Assembly (NCBI GenBank): GCA_002720485.1
Contig: PBIQ01000039.1
Location: 1-49,983, forward strand
Source of the DNA: Acidimicrobiaceae bacterium
GTDB lineage: Bacteria; Actinomycetota; Acidimicrobiia; Acidimicrobiales; UBA8592
Direction of reading: 5' to 3'
DNA length: 49,983 nt
Shown here: piece by piece, positions 49,645-49,983 of the stretch
Layout of the letters: every line of letters starts with the position of its first letter
How positions within the stretch are numbered: position 1 is the first letter of the stretch
The notes under the pieces: model-generated
Database searches by the model: none
What the model saw: only the letters and a program-made list of their open reading frames with translations
What the model was told of the DNA's origin: nothing
Program-made: the position numbers and the translations under genes

Positions 49645-49983
49645 TCATGCTCTACTAATGTAACTTCCTGTTCTGGTATCGACTTTGACGGCTTCTCCTA
49701 TTTCAAGAAATAAGGGAACCTGTATTGTCAAGCCAGTCTCTAATGTTGCAGGTTTTGTAGCACCTGAGACTCGATCTCCTTGCATCCCTGGTTCAGTTTC
49801 CGTAATTACGAGTTCCACAGATGCAGTTAGTTCGGTACTTACGATTTCGTCTCCATACATAAGTAGGACAGCCGAGGATCCTTCGACCACATAATTAGCT
49901 GTCTCGCCAAGAGTCTCAATGTCGACATTGAGTTGTTCGTAAGTTTCATTATCCATAAATACAAACCCCTCACCGTCCCGATA
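49645..49983 (-). CDS. efp: Elongation factor P (C-terminal part, cut by the window edge)
   Basis: The last 112 codons of efp are present. The frame continues to the right edge as YRDGEGFVFMDNETYEQ, a standard EF-P segment linking domains I and II. Domains II and III follow, with GTVVL-like and TGLTIQVPLFLEIGEAVKVDTRTG typical of the C-terminus. The N-terminal KOW domain, including the modified residue loop, lies outside the window. EF-P relieves ribosome stalling at polyproline. Confidence 0.96.
   Translation of the reverse strand, partial: YRDGEGFVFMDNETYEQLNVDIETLGETANYVVEGSSAVLLMYGDEIVSTELTASVELVITETEPGMQGDRVSGATKPATLETGLTIQVPLFLEIGEAVKVDTRTGSYISRA

Overview
The window reads as a chromosomal segment of an actinobacterium (Actinomycetota). 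G+C is moderate, in the mid-40s percent by eye. The evidence is the gene order and several lineage-typical proteins. nusB-pyrR-pyrB-pyrC-carA-carB-pyrD-pyrF-mihF-gmk-rpoZ-coaBC-metK-priA, def-fmt-rsmB-ribD, infC-rpmI-rplT-trmH-pheS-pheT and argC-J-B-D-F-R-G-H all follow the actinobacterial arrangement. The window also has an actinobacterial-type integration host factor, a DUF1844 protein next to infC, a PriA without a Walker A motif and a Ddn-like F420 enzyme. Placement near Acidimicrobiia is an inference from this mixture and the 16S 5' end; a 16S search would settle it.

Layout, left to right. 1-607: 5' end of a 16S rRNA gene on the minus strand, with a roughly 500-base leader carrying two promoters, a boxA and nested hairpins. 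608-1870: tyrS. 1997-10221: an accessory stretch holding a small membrane protein, a large LacZ-type beta-galactosidase, a nitroreductase-SRPBCC fusion, a Ddn-like protein, an amidohydrolase and a lipoprotein that joins a cytochrome c site to a PHM-like copper monooxygenase. 10222-11245: a Nudix hydrolase and a thioesterase. 11242-19631: the complete argCJBDFRGH operon, with an ArgR-type dyad and a leaderless promoter in front of argC. 19684-25297: pheT, pheS, trmH, rplT, rpmI and infC, where infC appears to start with ATA behind a structured leader of about 330 bases. 25628-28302: DUF1844, an alpha/beta hydrolase and a P450 on the plus strand. 28299-33342: hisG, ribD, mog, rsmB, fmt and def. 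33395-34524: two RNA methyltransferase genes on the plus strand. 34528-49983: the priA-to-efp block, including the pyrimidine operon.

Nearly all housekeeping genes lie on the minus strand and are packed with 4-bp or 8-bp start/stop overlaps, so much of the window is probably a few long, translationally coupled transcripts. At least nine genes behind an intergenic gap have a TANNNT hexamer 6-7 bases before the start codon, which suggests frequent leaderless initiation.

The most notable observation is the dihydroorotase gene of the pyrimidine operon. Its product keeps the full fold-length sequence but has lost nearly all metal ligands and the catalytic Asp, so it looks like a pseudo-dihydroorotase that may only scaffold aspartate carbamoyltransferase. 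The same operon has no pyrK beside pyrD and carries a short type-1 pyrF. Other points of interest are the ATA start and leader of infC, the copper monooxygenase-cytochrome lipoprotein and the nitroreductase-SRPBCC fusion.
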